Of a stretch of DNA of 64,000 nucleotides, positions 1 through 9,100 are shown piece by piece. The position numbers and the translations under genes were made by a program. Numbering within the stretch: position 1 is the first letter of the stretch; each line of letters opens with the position of its first letter. The DNA lies in NCBI GenBank assembly GCA_964017195.1, contig OZ024895.1, forward strand, positions 31,033,375-31,097,374, read 5' to 3'. Below the pieces are notes generated by a model. That model worked only from the letters and a program-made list of their open reading frames with translations. It searched no databases and was not told the DNA's origin. The stretch is from Siderastrea radians. Lineage: Eukaryota; Cnidaria; Anthozoa; Scleractinia; Rhizangiidae.

Positions 1-456
1 AACAAGAATGCAGCCACTTGCTTTTTCAGGGTTTTAAAAAGCTAGTGGATCACATCAGAACTGAACTCATTCGCGATCGATCGCACGATCCGCCAAATTT
101 TCTTATTACGTGAGGTAGGTCAGGGTGTTGCAAGACCCGAGATCTCAGTCTGGCTACTTTTTGCAAGTGAAGAGTTTAAATGTACACTTCTCCTTGCCGT
201 TATTTGCACCAGACTTCAGTGGTCTTTGGGTTCTATTTTACAAGAAAAGGAGCGTAAATATATTCTTACAACTGTGTGATATTACTCAGTTATTTGCCTC
301 AACCAACATCAGAATGTATTTTTCATTCTACAAATTTACTAGTTTAACACTACCCTTCCTGTGGTGTAAATTGACGCTGTTGAAAGCTTAAAAGCACACA
401 AGAGCTGCCGTGTTATTTTATAATTACAACAATAGTAACAGTCACTGATAACTATG
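1..456. other. AT-rich sequence, no gene recognised
   Basis: I see no gene, RNA or clear transposon end here. An 88-codon open frame at 125-391 (+) has no recognisable domain and no biased composition. It is best read as chance open sequence. Confidence 0.5.
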
Positions 457-632
457 TAATATTACCCCCGTAAAACTTCGAAAGGTATTACACCTAAACA
501 CAGTGTAATGATACCCAGTATCAAGAGTAACTCTACGCCATAATTTTAGTGTAATGGCCTACACAATGATCAAGTGTAATTTTACATTTTTCCAGCTTTA
601 AAATTACACTTTAGTTTTTAGTGTGTAATGAG
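457..632. repeat. Cluster of GTGTAAT / ATTACAC motifs
   Basis: The heptamer GTGTAAT or its complement, or close variants such as TGTAATATTAC, recurs about eight times in 175 bp, in both orientations. Spacing is irregular (15-45 bp). It could be a degenerate palindromic repeat, a MITE interior, or a cluster of AT-rich binding sites. There are no clear terminal repeats. Confidence 0.4.
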
Positions 633-932
633 ACCACTACCGAAGGCAAAAGAAAAAAAAAACAGCGTCAACTTCAAACACAATTTCCAACTAAACGGTG
701 AGGGGTGCAATGGGGTGTTATCGGCCTATTGACTCTTGCTATTCACAAGAGATATCTTGGTATACTTTTTAAAAACTTCAGACAAGAAATAGTCCAAAAT
801 AATAAGCTGAGTGGAATTAGATGATATTAATCTGTTAGGAAAAAACGATACTATTAATAGTATTTCCAAAAAATAACGTCTTATTCAAATGAATTATTAA
901 ATGTAAAGAAGATCATTGCAGTTAAAGACGCA

Positions 933-1085
933 ACTAACAGAAATCAAGGGTTTGAATACCGTACAAGCCTGAAATTCAGGCTTTCTTTTCGCAACTGCAA
1001 AAGTTGCGTCTATAACTGCGATGATTTTCTCCACATTTAATTCTTCATCCCGCAGTTCTAATATATGATATTCATATATTCATTA
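933..1085 (+). mobile_element. Truncated tRNA-derived SINE (3' part)
   Basis: The segment starts with a degenerate B-box region (CAAGGGTTTGAATACCG), then ACAAGCCT and the body AGGCTTTCTTTTCGCAACTG up to CACATTTAATT. The same order occurs in the fuller SINE copies at 7756 and 15857. The A-box half is missing. Conserved TTTCGCAACTGCAAAAG can fold against AAGTTGCG. This is the third independent copy, which supports a dispersed family. Confidence 0.6.
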
Positions 1086-1587
1086 TTTCATTTTCATCCT
1101 TTGCGGGTTTATAAGGAACCGACTACATGAGCAGTTCCCATTTTTTTTAATTAATTACTTTACTGTAACAGTTCACATTTACACGAGTTCACACGACTAA
1201 ATAAATAAATAAAAAGAAAGAAAGAAAAATTAAAGACGAAGTAGATGGAGAGCAAGGTTAAAAAAAAAAACACAAAAAAAGAGTAACCCGGCTAAAAAAA
1301 TACTTAAGGAAAATTTGTTTTGGATTTTTGAATGGAGGAGAATAAATTAGTGTAAGAAACCACTACTTATAGTGCAGGCAAAATATTGCACCAATATTCT
1401 CTGCTGAAATTTGTTCTTTGAACCTGTCAACATACAAACTTGAGTTTCATTGAGTTTCAGCCCTTGCGCGTATTCTCCGACACATAGAGAGATATTCTTA
1501 GATTTACAACAATAGACATAATATCTCGCAAGAAGGAAACAGTGGTTTAGTAATGGGTCATCTTTCTCTCCTCCACAGCCTAAACAT
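1086..1587. other. AT-rich sequence, no gene recognised
   Basis: Simple A-rich stretches (1199-1310) and unique AT-rich sequence only. No open frame, RNA gene or transposon terminus is supported. Confidence 0.5.
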
Positions 1588-1814
1588 TAGAGAACTTAAG
1601 GAAGAGACGTGTTCGGGGCGACGGCGACTGGACTGGCAGGGGTAAACTGGGACCAAGGTCGCATTCGCTTCCCAGCAAAATTCAAATGTTTAGCACTGTT
1701 GTTCGTTTAAAGGAATATATAATTGACACTTACCTGCCATACAGACGGTGTACTCTCTGATGACAAACGGCTCAGTTTATGGGGAAATTATTCAGGGTCG
1801 TAACCAGGTATATT

Positions 1815-1915
1815 TTTTCATCGCTGATCCCAAATTTTAGCTCTAAATTTGGATCCCTGATCCCCAAAATGTGGCAACATTTGATCCCTGATCCCACATA
1901 AATTTTATGATCCCA
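1815..1915. repeat. Left subterminal GATCCC motif cluster of the hAT-like element
   Basis: CTGATCCC and variants occur about six times in 100 bp beside the left TIR. The right end (6195-6305) has a comparable cluster in the same orientation. Subterminal motif clusters are known transposase-binding regions in hAT elements such as Ac. That role here is inference. Confidence 0.55.
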
Positions 1916-2858
1916 TAGAGAGATTTGATCAAGTTAAGTCTCCCCGACGTCGATTTATCATTCATTAATAACAATAAAATGTATTTACCTCAAGTAGATC
2001 TTCATTTGCTCATTCTGAATCAAGTTCTCATCTTCTCTTCCGTGATGTATTAAGGAATAACTGGAATTCTGTTGCTTGCTTGTGAAAAATGCTCGGTCCA
2101 TTACACATTACTTGATTAGCTTACTTTTTAAAAAACTTTCTTGGTTAAGAAATGTAAAATTCGTGTGAACACTAGAAAACGCGCTATAAAACAATACGAT
2201 AAAACTGACAAGATTAACGACAGTTTTTCTTTTAATTAAAACTCCCTGATTCGACTAGGCTTAACGTCACGTAAAAAGTGAATAAAAAGACTGAATCTAA
2301 ATATGTTGCAAAAATATATATATAAGGCGCGACATGCACTTTGAAGGTGAAAGAAAAAGGAATTTTCAATTTTAAAGAAATGTAGATCAAAGTTCTATTG
2401 TTTGTTTTTGAGATTTTGTGTATTAAGGAAAAATACCTACAGTCACGATTTGAAAGCTGAGCTGGCTGCGAGGAAAATAAACCCGAACCACCTACAACCA
2501 CGACGAACTAAGAGAAAGGCTCATCAAGGAACTCAGACTGCTGTTATACGCTAAGACTCCACTCGAACACTGGAAGTGTTTACGTTACAACTTTCAGCCT
2601 GATTGCTGTTATTTTAAGCTTTCTTCATTTTATAGCAATAGCGAAATTGTGACTGAAAAATTAATGTTAAAAGTGTATTTAAAGAACATATCTGGTGACT
2701 CTTCACCCAGATCTACTGTGTCCAGCCTCAAACCGGGATCTGCTACTAGGCTCTTCGTCTTCCACTTCTGCTAGATTCTCCTCTTCCTGGCTTTCATCGT
2801 CAGTGTAAAATGGGGGTGACAGGCCTGCACGACTCCCACGCACGTGTATTAGCCTTGA

Positions 2859-4250
2859 TTATAGTTTTCCTTTGACGAGTATATCTTTCAGTGAACGCCC
2901 CCTCTTGTAAGATACTATGGGCGGTTCTCTGAAAATTTCGTTTAACCGTGATTGTTGTTCTATAAAATGCCAGTTTTTCATGAGTATTTGTTTTAAGTTT
3001 GGCACTGATGGGTGGTATTGTGTGACGAAAGGCAAGATTCGTTTATTTTGTTTCTGTTTTTGTGTGTGGGCTTCTTTTCTACTTTCAAATTTAACCTCTG
3101 AAAGGGTATTTAGAGTTAGCTTTTCTGGGTAGCCTCTCTCAATGAGGTTAGTTTTAAATTTCTTAATGTACTCTTCAAAAGTGATTCTAGAAGAGTTTGT
3201 GCGAAGAAGTCTTAGAGCTTCTCCTTTAATGAAGCCTCTCTTGACACCCGGTGGGTGACACGTGGAAAATTCTGTATATTGAAATGTCTCAGTTGGCTTG
3301 AAATGCGTTTTCACATCAAGAACTGATTCAGTTTTGAATCTATCGCCTTTGTATACGTTGGTATCCAAGAAAGTTGTTTCTGTTTCTGAAATTTCAGCCG
3401 TAAACTTGATAGTTGGATGGTGATTGTTACATTGTACAATGAACTGTTGTACGTCTTCTCTGCTTCTGTCCCAGAGGCAGCAAATGTCGTCTATGAAGCG
3501 CTTGAAAACGAAAGGCCTATATGTGCTTTTGCTGAGGATGTGTTTCAATCTTTGCCATAAAAATATTGGCAAAGGCGACCGCCATTTTAGTGCCCATGGC
3601 GGTTCTGTGTGTTTGAAGGTAGTTACCTCCACTGAATTGGAATGAGTTCTCTTGTAAGATGAGTCTCAGCGCTTTTTCAAGTAGTCGCGTAGGGACAGGA
3701 GGTTCGTCCTTATGAAAGGTCTCGTAAGCTCTGCACACAGTGTCGATACCCTCCTCTTGTGGAATGTTTGTGTATAGGCTGGTTACGTCCATTGAAACAA
3801 GGATTGTGTTCTGCGGGACTTTAGTTTTCTATAAGAAATTAATAAAGTCCGTTGTGTCATGTCTTTGATATACGACTGTTGTTTTTGTACTATCGGCTGA
3901 AGTAGCTTGTCAATAAATGCAGATAACTTTTCTGTAGGCCCATCGCACCCTGAAACAATAGGTCTTCTGACTGGAGTCGGTTTGTGTATCTTTGTCAGGG
4001 TGTAGAACATTGGAATGCGAGGAGGATTTGGTGTCTGACAAAGCCATTTTTTTGTAATTTCGTCGATGTAATTTCCATCATACAGCTCATTGATTAGTTG
4101 TTGAACTCTACGGTGAGTGTCTTCTGCCATAGGTGTAGCATGTTCTCTGTTATCCAGTTGGATTTGTGCTTCTTTTATTTTATCTTGTTTGTTCATCAGT
4201 ACTGTTTTTGTACCCTTATCCGCTTGCTTTGCAATCTTTGCAAAATCTCA
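2859..4250 (-). pseudogene. Penelope-like element reverse transcriptase, frameshifted and truncated
   Basis: Transcription order runs from 4250 down to 2859. The N-terminal part has QADKGTKTVLMNKQD, typical of the PLE RT start. Next come IPMFYTLTKIHKP, RPIVSGCDGPTEKL, MDVTSLYTNIPQEEG, and GTKMAVAFANIFMAKIE. FKRFIDDI carries the catalytic Asp pair, followed by FLDTNVYKGDRF, HPPGVKRGFIKGEALRLLR and SYKRGRSLKDILVKGKL. The order matches Penelope-like RTs. At least two frame changes (near 3790 and 3520-3630) break it. An in-frame stop lies just upstream of QADKG. The protein ends right after the SLKDILV linker, so the GIY-YIG endonuclease that normally follows is absent. It is nested in the hAT-like element and is inactive. 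Confidence 0.85.
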
Positions 4251-5119
4251 GTTTCAAGAGGAGCTCACTCACACACGTTTGACTGAAGCAGAGTTCAGCC
4301 ATCTATTACATGTTACATAGCTAGAAAGAAGCTACAACTTCAGTTTCATGACGAGAAGGGTCTAAAGATCACACTCCGTGATGCGAAACACAACATCCTG
4401 CGACAGAATTATACAATAAGCTGGGCCCAGCGTTACAAACATCAGCAGGGAAATTAACTCATCACGTTGCAGATAATATTTCAGATCCTTTATTGTCACA
4501 ACTACAAACATGAGAGGCTGAAAAACAGTATCAAGTTCCTAAACAAGCCAGACTCAACGTACCTAGTATGCCGAAAGCGGCATAGAAACCACATTTAGTC
4601 GCTTAAAAAATGATCCGAGGTCAAATTTAACTGACAATAACAAACAGTGCGCGCAAGCCGCAAGAATCCAACGGTTATCAGAAAAAGATCGTTATGACCT
4701 CGAGATCAAAGTCTAAAAATGCGACGTTTAAGTTGAAATGGCTCAATTCAGTAACCATTTAAAAATCCTCCTTACCACACCCACTACAAGAATACAAGAA
4801 CCAAAATTGGTCGAAAGACCGAGACACGTAAGGCGAAGCGTACGAAAACGTGAAGTAGGAGTCGTGCAGGCCTCCCAACCCCATTTTATAGCTGTAAAAA
4901 ATTATCCGAATTCCCCGACCTGCGCGATAATTTTTCATTATTTTTCTGTTGCTCCGTACCTGACAAATATTGTACTACTCGGAGGGATTTCCGGAGGTAG
5001 GAGTTGGAAATAAGGTATAGTAGCTCAATAGCCTACGATGCCTTTTGTAGTGAGTAGGTACCAATCGATTTATTTTGACCCCTAAGTAAACGCCCCATCC
5101 TTTCAACGCGCAATTTCCA
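4251..5119. other. hAT-like element interior, no gene recognised
   Basis: A 91-codon open frame at 4738-5013 (+) has no recognisable motif. No transposase catalytic motif was found in either strand of this stretch. Confidence 0.45.
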
Positions 5120-5180
5120 CTTGGTAATTTGGAACGGGCGGGAAAAGAGGGTCTTTTCCCGCCCGTTCCAAATTACCAAG
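5120..5180. repeat. Perfect 29-bp hairpin with GGG loop
   Basis: Arms 5120-5148 and 5152-5180 are exact reverse complements (start CTTGGTAATTTGGAACGGGC), separated only by GGG. The arm centre is GC-rich. A perfect snapback of this size with almost no loop suggests a recent palindromic rearrangement or a functional fold in the transposon. Confidence 0.9.
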
Positions 5181-6194
5181 GGAAAAGCCCTGGGAACGAA
5201 CTTACCCCGAAAGCATGATGAAAGTGATGGTCAAGGGCTTCGAAAAACTGGACAGAAGCAAAGCACGTTTAAAAAACTTTGCTTACTAGAAAAGACAGTG
5301 TCTCTCTCTGCCCGCAATATTTTCGCTTGTTCGCTTGCTGTGATATACTAGTGATATTACTCGCCAGCGTGACTTGTTATCACAGCAGTCATCACACAAC
5401 AGGGTGTCAGGTTTACAATAAACTAAAGCTTTACCTTTGTCGTTCGTGCAATTTGTCTGTGATGACGATTCGGCGAAGGACTGAGATTTCCGAGATCTGA
5501 GTAAAGAAAACGGGATCTTAAGAAGTGTCAAGGACAATGTATCTGACCAATTCTGGTGCATTGTTCTCTATTATCCCTGAAATTGTTTACTTCTTAATCT
5601 TCTGATACTGTTGCGTATTGCAATATATCGGTAGTTATAGATAAAGCAACATACATCTATCAAGCTTTATAAAGGAATTAGTGCTGGATAAAACTGACCG
5701 ACTTGATGATCGTCTTCGGCTTTCTGATCGCCGTGACCGTTCTCTGGCTGGCGACCAGGAATAGGAACGTGATCTAGAAATATGAAGAACAGTGGCCTTC
5801 AATTTGCGCGCAGCGTTTTACAACCATGATATCAACAGATCAATACGGTAAGGGTATGGTAATAATTGCAAAATAGAAGTTAAACTGGCATACCGTCGTT
5901 CTCGACTTCTTTTCCTTGACTTGTCCATAGTCAATCCCGCATCATGAACGCATGGTACCGATAAGCGAGGATCCGATTTCTCAGAGAGTCCGACAAAGCG
6001 GAAACCGCAAAGTTATGCAACATGAAATACGAGCGAGAAAAGCTTTAAACAGCTGATTGCGTGACGGAAACGTAAAAGAATTGAGGTATAAAGGTTAAAA
6101 ACTTTTTCAGTAGTCCTGAAAAGAGGCCTTTTACCTTGCAAAACGGAATATTCTTGTTTCTCATAAAGAATAAAGTATCTAAAAAGCGATCGAT
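5181..6194. other. hAT-like element interior, no gene recognised
   Basis: Short open frames only, none with a recognisable domain. The rightmost 110 bp grade into the GATCCC cluster that flanks the right TIR. Confidence 0.45.
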
Positions 6195-7096
6195 CCTTGA
6201 TCCCCTCCAAGACCAAAAAAAATTGGCTGATCCGGATCCCATCACTTGTGACCCGGGATCCCGGGTCCATGATCCCGATCCCGAGGCTGTGATCCCTGAT
6301 CCCATATACCTGGTTACGACCCTGAAATTATTAGTTAAAGAATCCAGATTTTCCAAGGGACAGTTATGGTAGCCGAGTGTAAAGCAGAATTTGGCTTAAA
6401 AAGAAAGATCTAGACTCGTGAAAGTAGCGACACAAATAACATACGGATAATAAGCGCTTAGGAAGCTGCATATTATACTTGTGTCGTTGTAATTTTTTTT
6501 TAGTGGAATGAAATTCGAGCTACAGTAGGTTAGCAAAATTCCATAACCTAAACCAAGCGTTATAAATACGACTAACAATCCCTCACGTGTAGCATTTTCG
6601 TGGTGAAATCGAGTGAAAGGTAATTATGGAATCAAAGTTAATGTTTCCAGTCTGAATACTCTTTTGTAGGTGTTAAAATCGCGAACGGTTTGCTGCTTAT
6701 CATGATGACTCTGGGTTTACTGTGTTTACCTGTAATGAAGACATATTACACGGTGCCAGTTAAAGCGAGTTTTATGCAAGAAAGAAAAAGCAATCGACCT
6801 TCAGATGTCACAACTATATTGAGGAATAAAATACGGGTAACATTTTTGAAAAATGTCTGCTGTTGAATGCTCGAAAACTGGCGAAAATGAAAGTTTAATA
6901 CTCACGTTTTCCCAACAACGCCAAACAACTCGACTTCACGTCGCCGACGGAGCCGCGACGGCAGATAGACTAGCTAGAGCATGCCCAGTAGCGCAAAAAC
7001 CATGGCGTCACTTCCGGCCGAAGTCGCCGTCGCCCCGAAAACGTCTGTTGCTTAAGTTCTCTATTAATTCATATCTAAAACCGGTGAGGCTGGTAT

Positions 7097-7722
7097 AACA
7101 TGATTGGAATGAAAAATCTTTCGCACTTTCCCAAAAGGTTTTTGTTACGAGCATTTAAAGAAAAGATGAATTAGTGTTTCCTCGTCTGTTTTGCACAAAC
7201 AACAAAGAGCTGTATCCAATATCCGAATTTTGAAAAGAAAGGAATTTGTTGCTATACGTCTGCTGAAAAATTTGAACTGGAAATTCCTTAGTTTAATACT
7301 TATTGTGCATATCCTTCGAAGCAAATAAATGAAATTCCAGTTCAAATCCTCCACAGCTTGAAGTTTAAAGTCTCTTACCCATTTTTCCTGACTCTTCTTA
7401 GGGCAAGTAGATTTTTTACTTATTAGAATTTCATAAGCTAATTTAATCGGCTTAGTTGCTGCAATCAGTTTTTGCACTGAAATTCCTTGATCGTTTTCAC
7501 TTTGCGATTTCAATATCAAAGCCTTCATAGCGGGCCTTATGGCCGAGATCACTCCATAAAATTCAAGGAAGGAAACAGGAAAACAAAGCTTCTCTTTAAA
7601 GTCTCTATAAGTTATGACCTCATAATCATTATTCATGAGGTCTTTGATATTTTTTACTCGGGCTTTTGCCCAATGCTCGTAGAAGACAGTCTTACCAGCA
7701 ATTCTTACTTTTGAGTTATTTC
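7097..7722 (-). pseudogene. L1/Tx1-type LINE ORF2 C-terminal fragment (zf-RVT region), copy A1
   Basis: Reading the minus strand, the peptide runs from NNSKVRIAGKTVFYEHW through VSFLEFYGVISAI and WVRDFKLQAVEDLNWNFIYL to the zinc-binding-like stretch ILDTALCCLCKTDEETLIHL. This stretch has the CxxC...HxxxxC layout of the zf-RVT region that follows L1-type reverse transcriptases. Catalytic RT motifs are upstream and missing. A one-base deletion near 7149, relative to the other two copies, ends the frame at FFKCS. The fragment starts sharply at TATAACATG, as do its copies at 13775 and about 15281. Confidence 0.75.
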
Positions 7723-7755
7723 ATATCAGACTACCAATAAAGTCAGCTCCTAGTT

Positions 7756-7905
7756 GCCTTGTTAGCTCAATTGGTTATCAGAGCGCTGTATCGGTATTGC
7801 AGAGATCAAGGGTTCGTATCCCGTACAAGCCTATTTTTTTAGGCTTTCTTTTCGCAACTGCAAAAGGTGCTTCTATAACTGCGATGACCTTCTCCGCATT
7901 TAATT
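7756..7905 (+). mobile_element. tRNA-derived SINE, copy A
   Basis: Positions 7756-7831 form a 76-nt tRNA-like head. It has acceptor arms GCCTTGT / ACAAGCC, A box TTAGCTCAATTGG, a 5-bp anticodon stem around TCGGTAT, and B box GGTTCGTATCC. The body AGGCTTTCTTTTCGCAACTG continues to TTTAATT and is shared with the copies at 933 and 15857. The loop would read GGT (Thr), an unusual anticodon for a eukaryotic nuclear tRNA, which argues for a SINE and not a working tRNA. Confidence 0.75.
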
Positions 7906-8496
7906 GGTACTTGTATTCGACTTATAATCGAAGGATATTATGCCTAATACATATTATATATTATTATATGTTATCCGTTCGTGTTTAATATCCGAAAATA
8001 GCCCCCCCCCCACCGAATATAGGTAGGGGGATTATTATCGGAATTTTACTGTACGGTGTCTTCGTAATCTATTGCTATTTTAAAAATGGCAAATGCTCCA
8101 TACCACGATTTTGTGCACGACAATTTTGTATTGGCTCGTTACATACTATACGATTTTTTGAAATGAATGTAACTGTTCTGACAAAAGACTGTTGCAAATA
8201 CAATTCTCTAACTTTATAAAAAAAGGGGCTGTTTCTACTACTACTGTGGCATGCAGAACAGAAAATATTCTCAACTTTATGCTAAAACCTCTCACACTAT
8301 AAGCGATGTCAAACTATAAGCTTTGTGATAATACCTCTTTAATTACTAACCATCCGCCATTGATCCATGAGCTGCTACCTTGTATTTTATGTCAGTCTTT
8401 ATTTATAATGTATCACAAGGGATAGGGTGTTAGGAGGAAATGAAGATGATTTATTAAAAGGATCTTGAAATTTTAAAATATTGACAAAGGGAGGGG
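7906..8496. other. Duplicated intergenic sequence, no gene recognised
   Basis: Matches copy B (16005-16598) with a few substitutions. It contains a C-run (8003-8012) and AT-rich sequence. No coding or structural feature is supported. Confidence 0.5.
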
Positions 8497-8543
8497 TTGG
8501 CAAAATTAATCTGAGAAGAAAAGGGATGACGTGTTGTTGTTGC

Positions 8544-8574
<31 letters not shown>

Positions 8575-9100
8575 ATTGTTGTGTTTGCTATTTTTCAAAA
8601 CCGAGTTGAAGATTACCTTAACCGACGCATAGCCCCGGTGACACAAAAGTTTACTTATACACCCAGCAGTGTAAATTTATAGCTCTTGCAACACTCTCAA
8701 AAGTTGGTAGATCTTAACAGTTTGCCAAAATTGAGTAAGTAAATCAGTAATTAAGTGAGTAAAACCTTTATTAAGACACGATGGAAATTAAAGTGTAAAG
8801 CTTATGAGGTCGTTTATAATCGTCGAGCTATATTCATCGAGCTAGATAAGCTGAAACCACAGTTTGTTTGCTTGGGCTGGAAATGAGAAGGAATGAAAAT
8901 CAGAGCAGCGGCAGGTGAAAAGTAGCTGAGCCGACGGGTCTCTGGTCTCTGGAGAAGTGAACCTCACTCAATACAGAAATCGCTCTCGGAAATAAATCTA
9001 AAGCTAGAACAAGACCTAAAAATAGCTAATCCCAGTTGTAAAACGTTACAAAGAGTATCAAACGCTTCCGTGCAAATTAAGCAGGATTTAGGCTTTGGCT
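8497..9100. other. Segment present in copy A only (about 605 bp), with (TTG)n
   Basis: Copy B passes directly from GGGAGGGG to TTTCTTTTTTGTTTCC at about 16599, where copy A has 605 extra bases including a (TTG)n tract at 8532-8583. The ends show only 2-4 bp microhomology and no terminal repeats. This fits a deletion in B better than an insertion in A. Confidence 0.6.

Larger units (their letters stand above)
1793..6324. mobile_element. hAT-like DNA transposon, 4.53 kb, with 8-bp target duplication
   Basis: The element begins CAGGGTCGTAACCAGG and ends with the inverted complement at 6304-6324 (21-bp perfect TIR). It is flanked by direct AAATTATT at 1785-1792 and 6325-6332. Copy B has the uninterrupted site GGGGAAATTATTAGTC near 14661-14676, which proves the ends and the 8-bp duplication. 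A CAGGG start with an 8-bp duplication fits the hAT superfamily. P-like families also make 8-bp duplications. No hAT transposase is recognisable inside, so it looks non-autonomous or gutted. Both subterminal regions carry many GATCCC hexamers. A Penelope-like fragment (2859-4250) is nested inside. Confidence 0.85.
1588..7063. mobile_element. Inverted-repeat element (42-bp TIRs) interrupted by the hAT-like insertion
   Basis: Positions 1588-1629 and 7022-7063 are inverted copies with 3 mismatches in 42 (core GTTCGGGGCGACGGCGACT). Without the 4.54 kb hAT-like insertion plus target duplication, the unit is about 0.94 kb. The right end is repeated in copy B (about 15206-15247). In copy B the left end is degenerate, next to a LINE (TTG)n tail. 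The right terminal region (6955-7040) is GC-rich and resembles a promoter, with CACTTCCGG (ETS-type), a TGACG half-site and CCATGGCG. A small open frame here (6853-7098) is identical in both copies but has no recognised domain. The true outer boundaries are uncertain. Confidence 0.5.

Noticed and set aside
4098..4320. Plus-strand frames over the Penelope-like region
   Set aside because: They are antisense shadows of the minus-strand RT, whose motifs are in the expected order.
7756..7831. Functional tRNA-Thr gene
   Set aside because: GGT anticodon, imperfect acceptor and B box, and a SINE body attached in all copies.
7797..7988. 63-codon frame with SRVRIPYKPIF, repeated at 15898
   Set aside because: It translates the B-box and body of a tRNA-derived SINE. 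Presence in two copies reflects segmental duplication.
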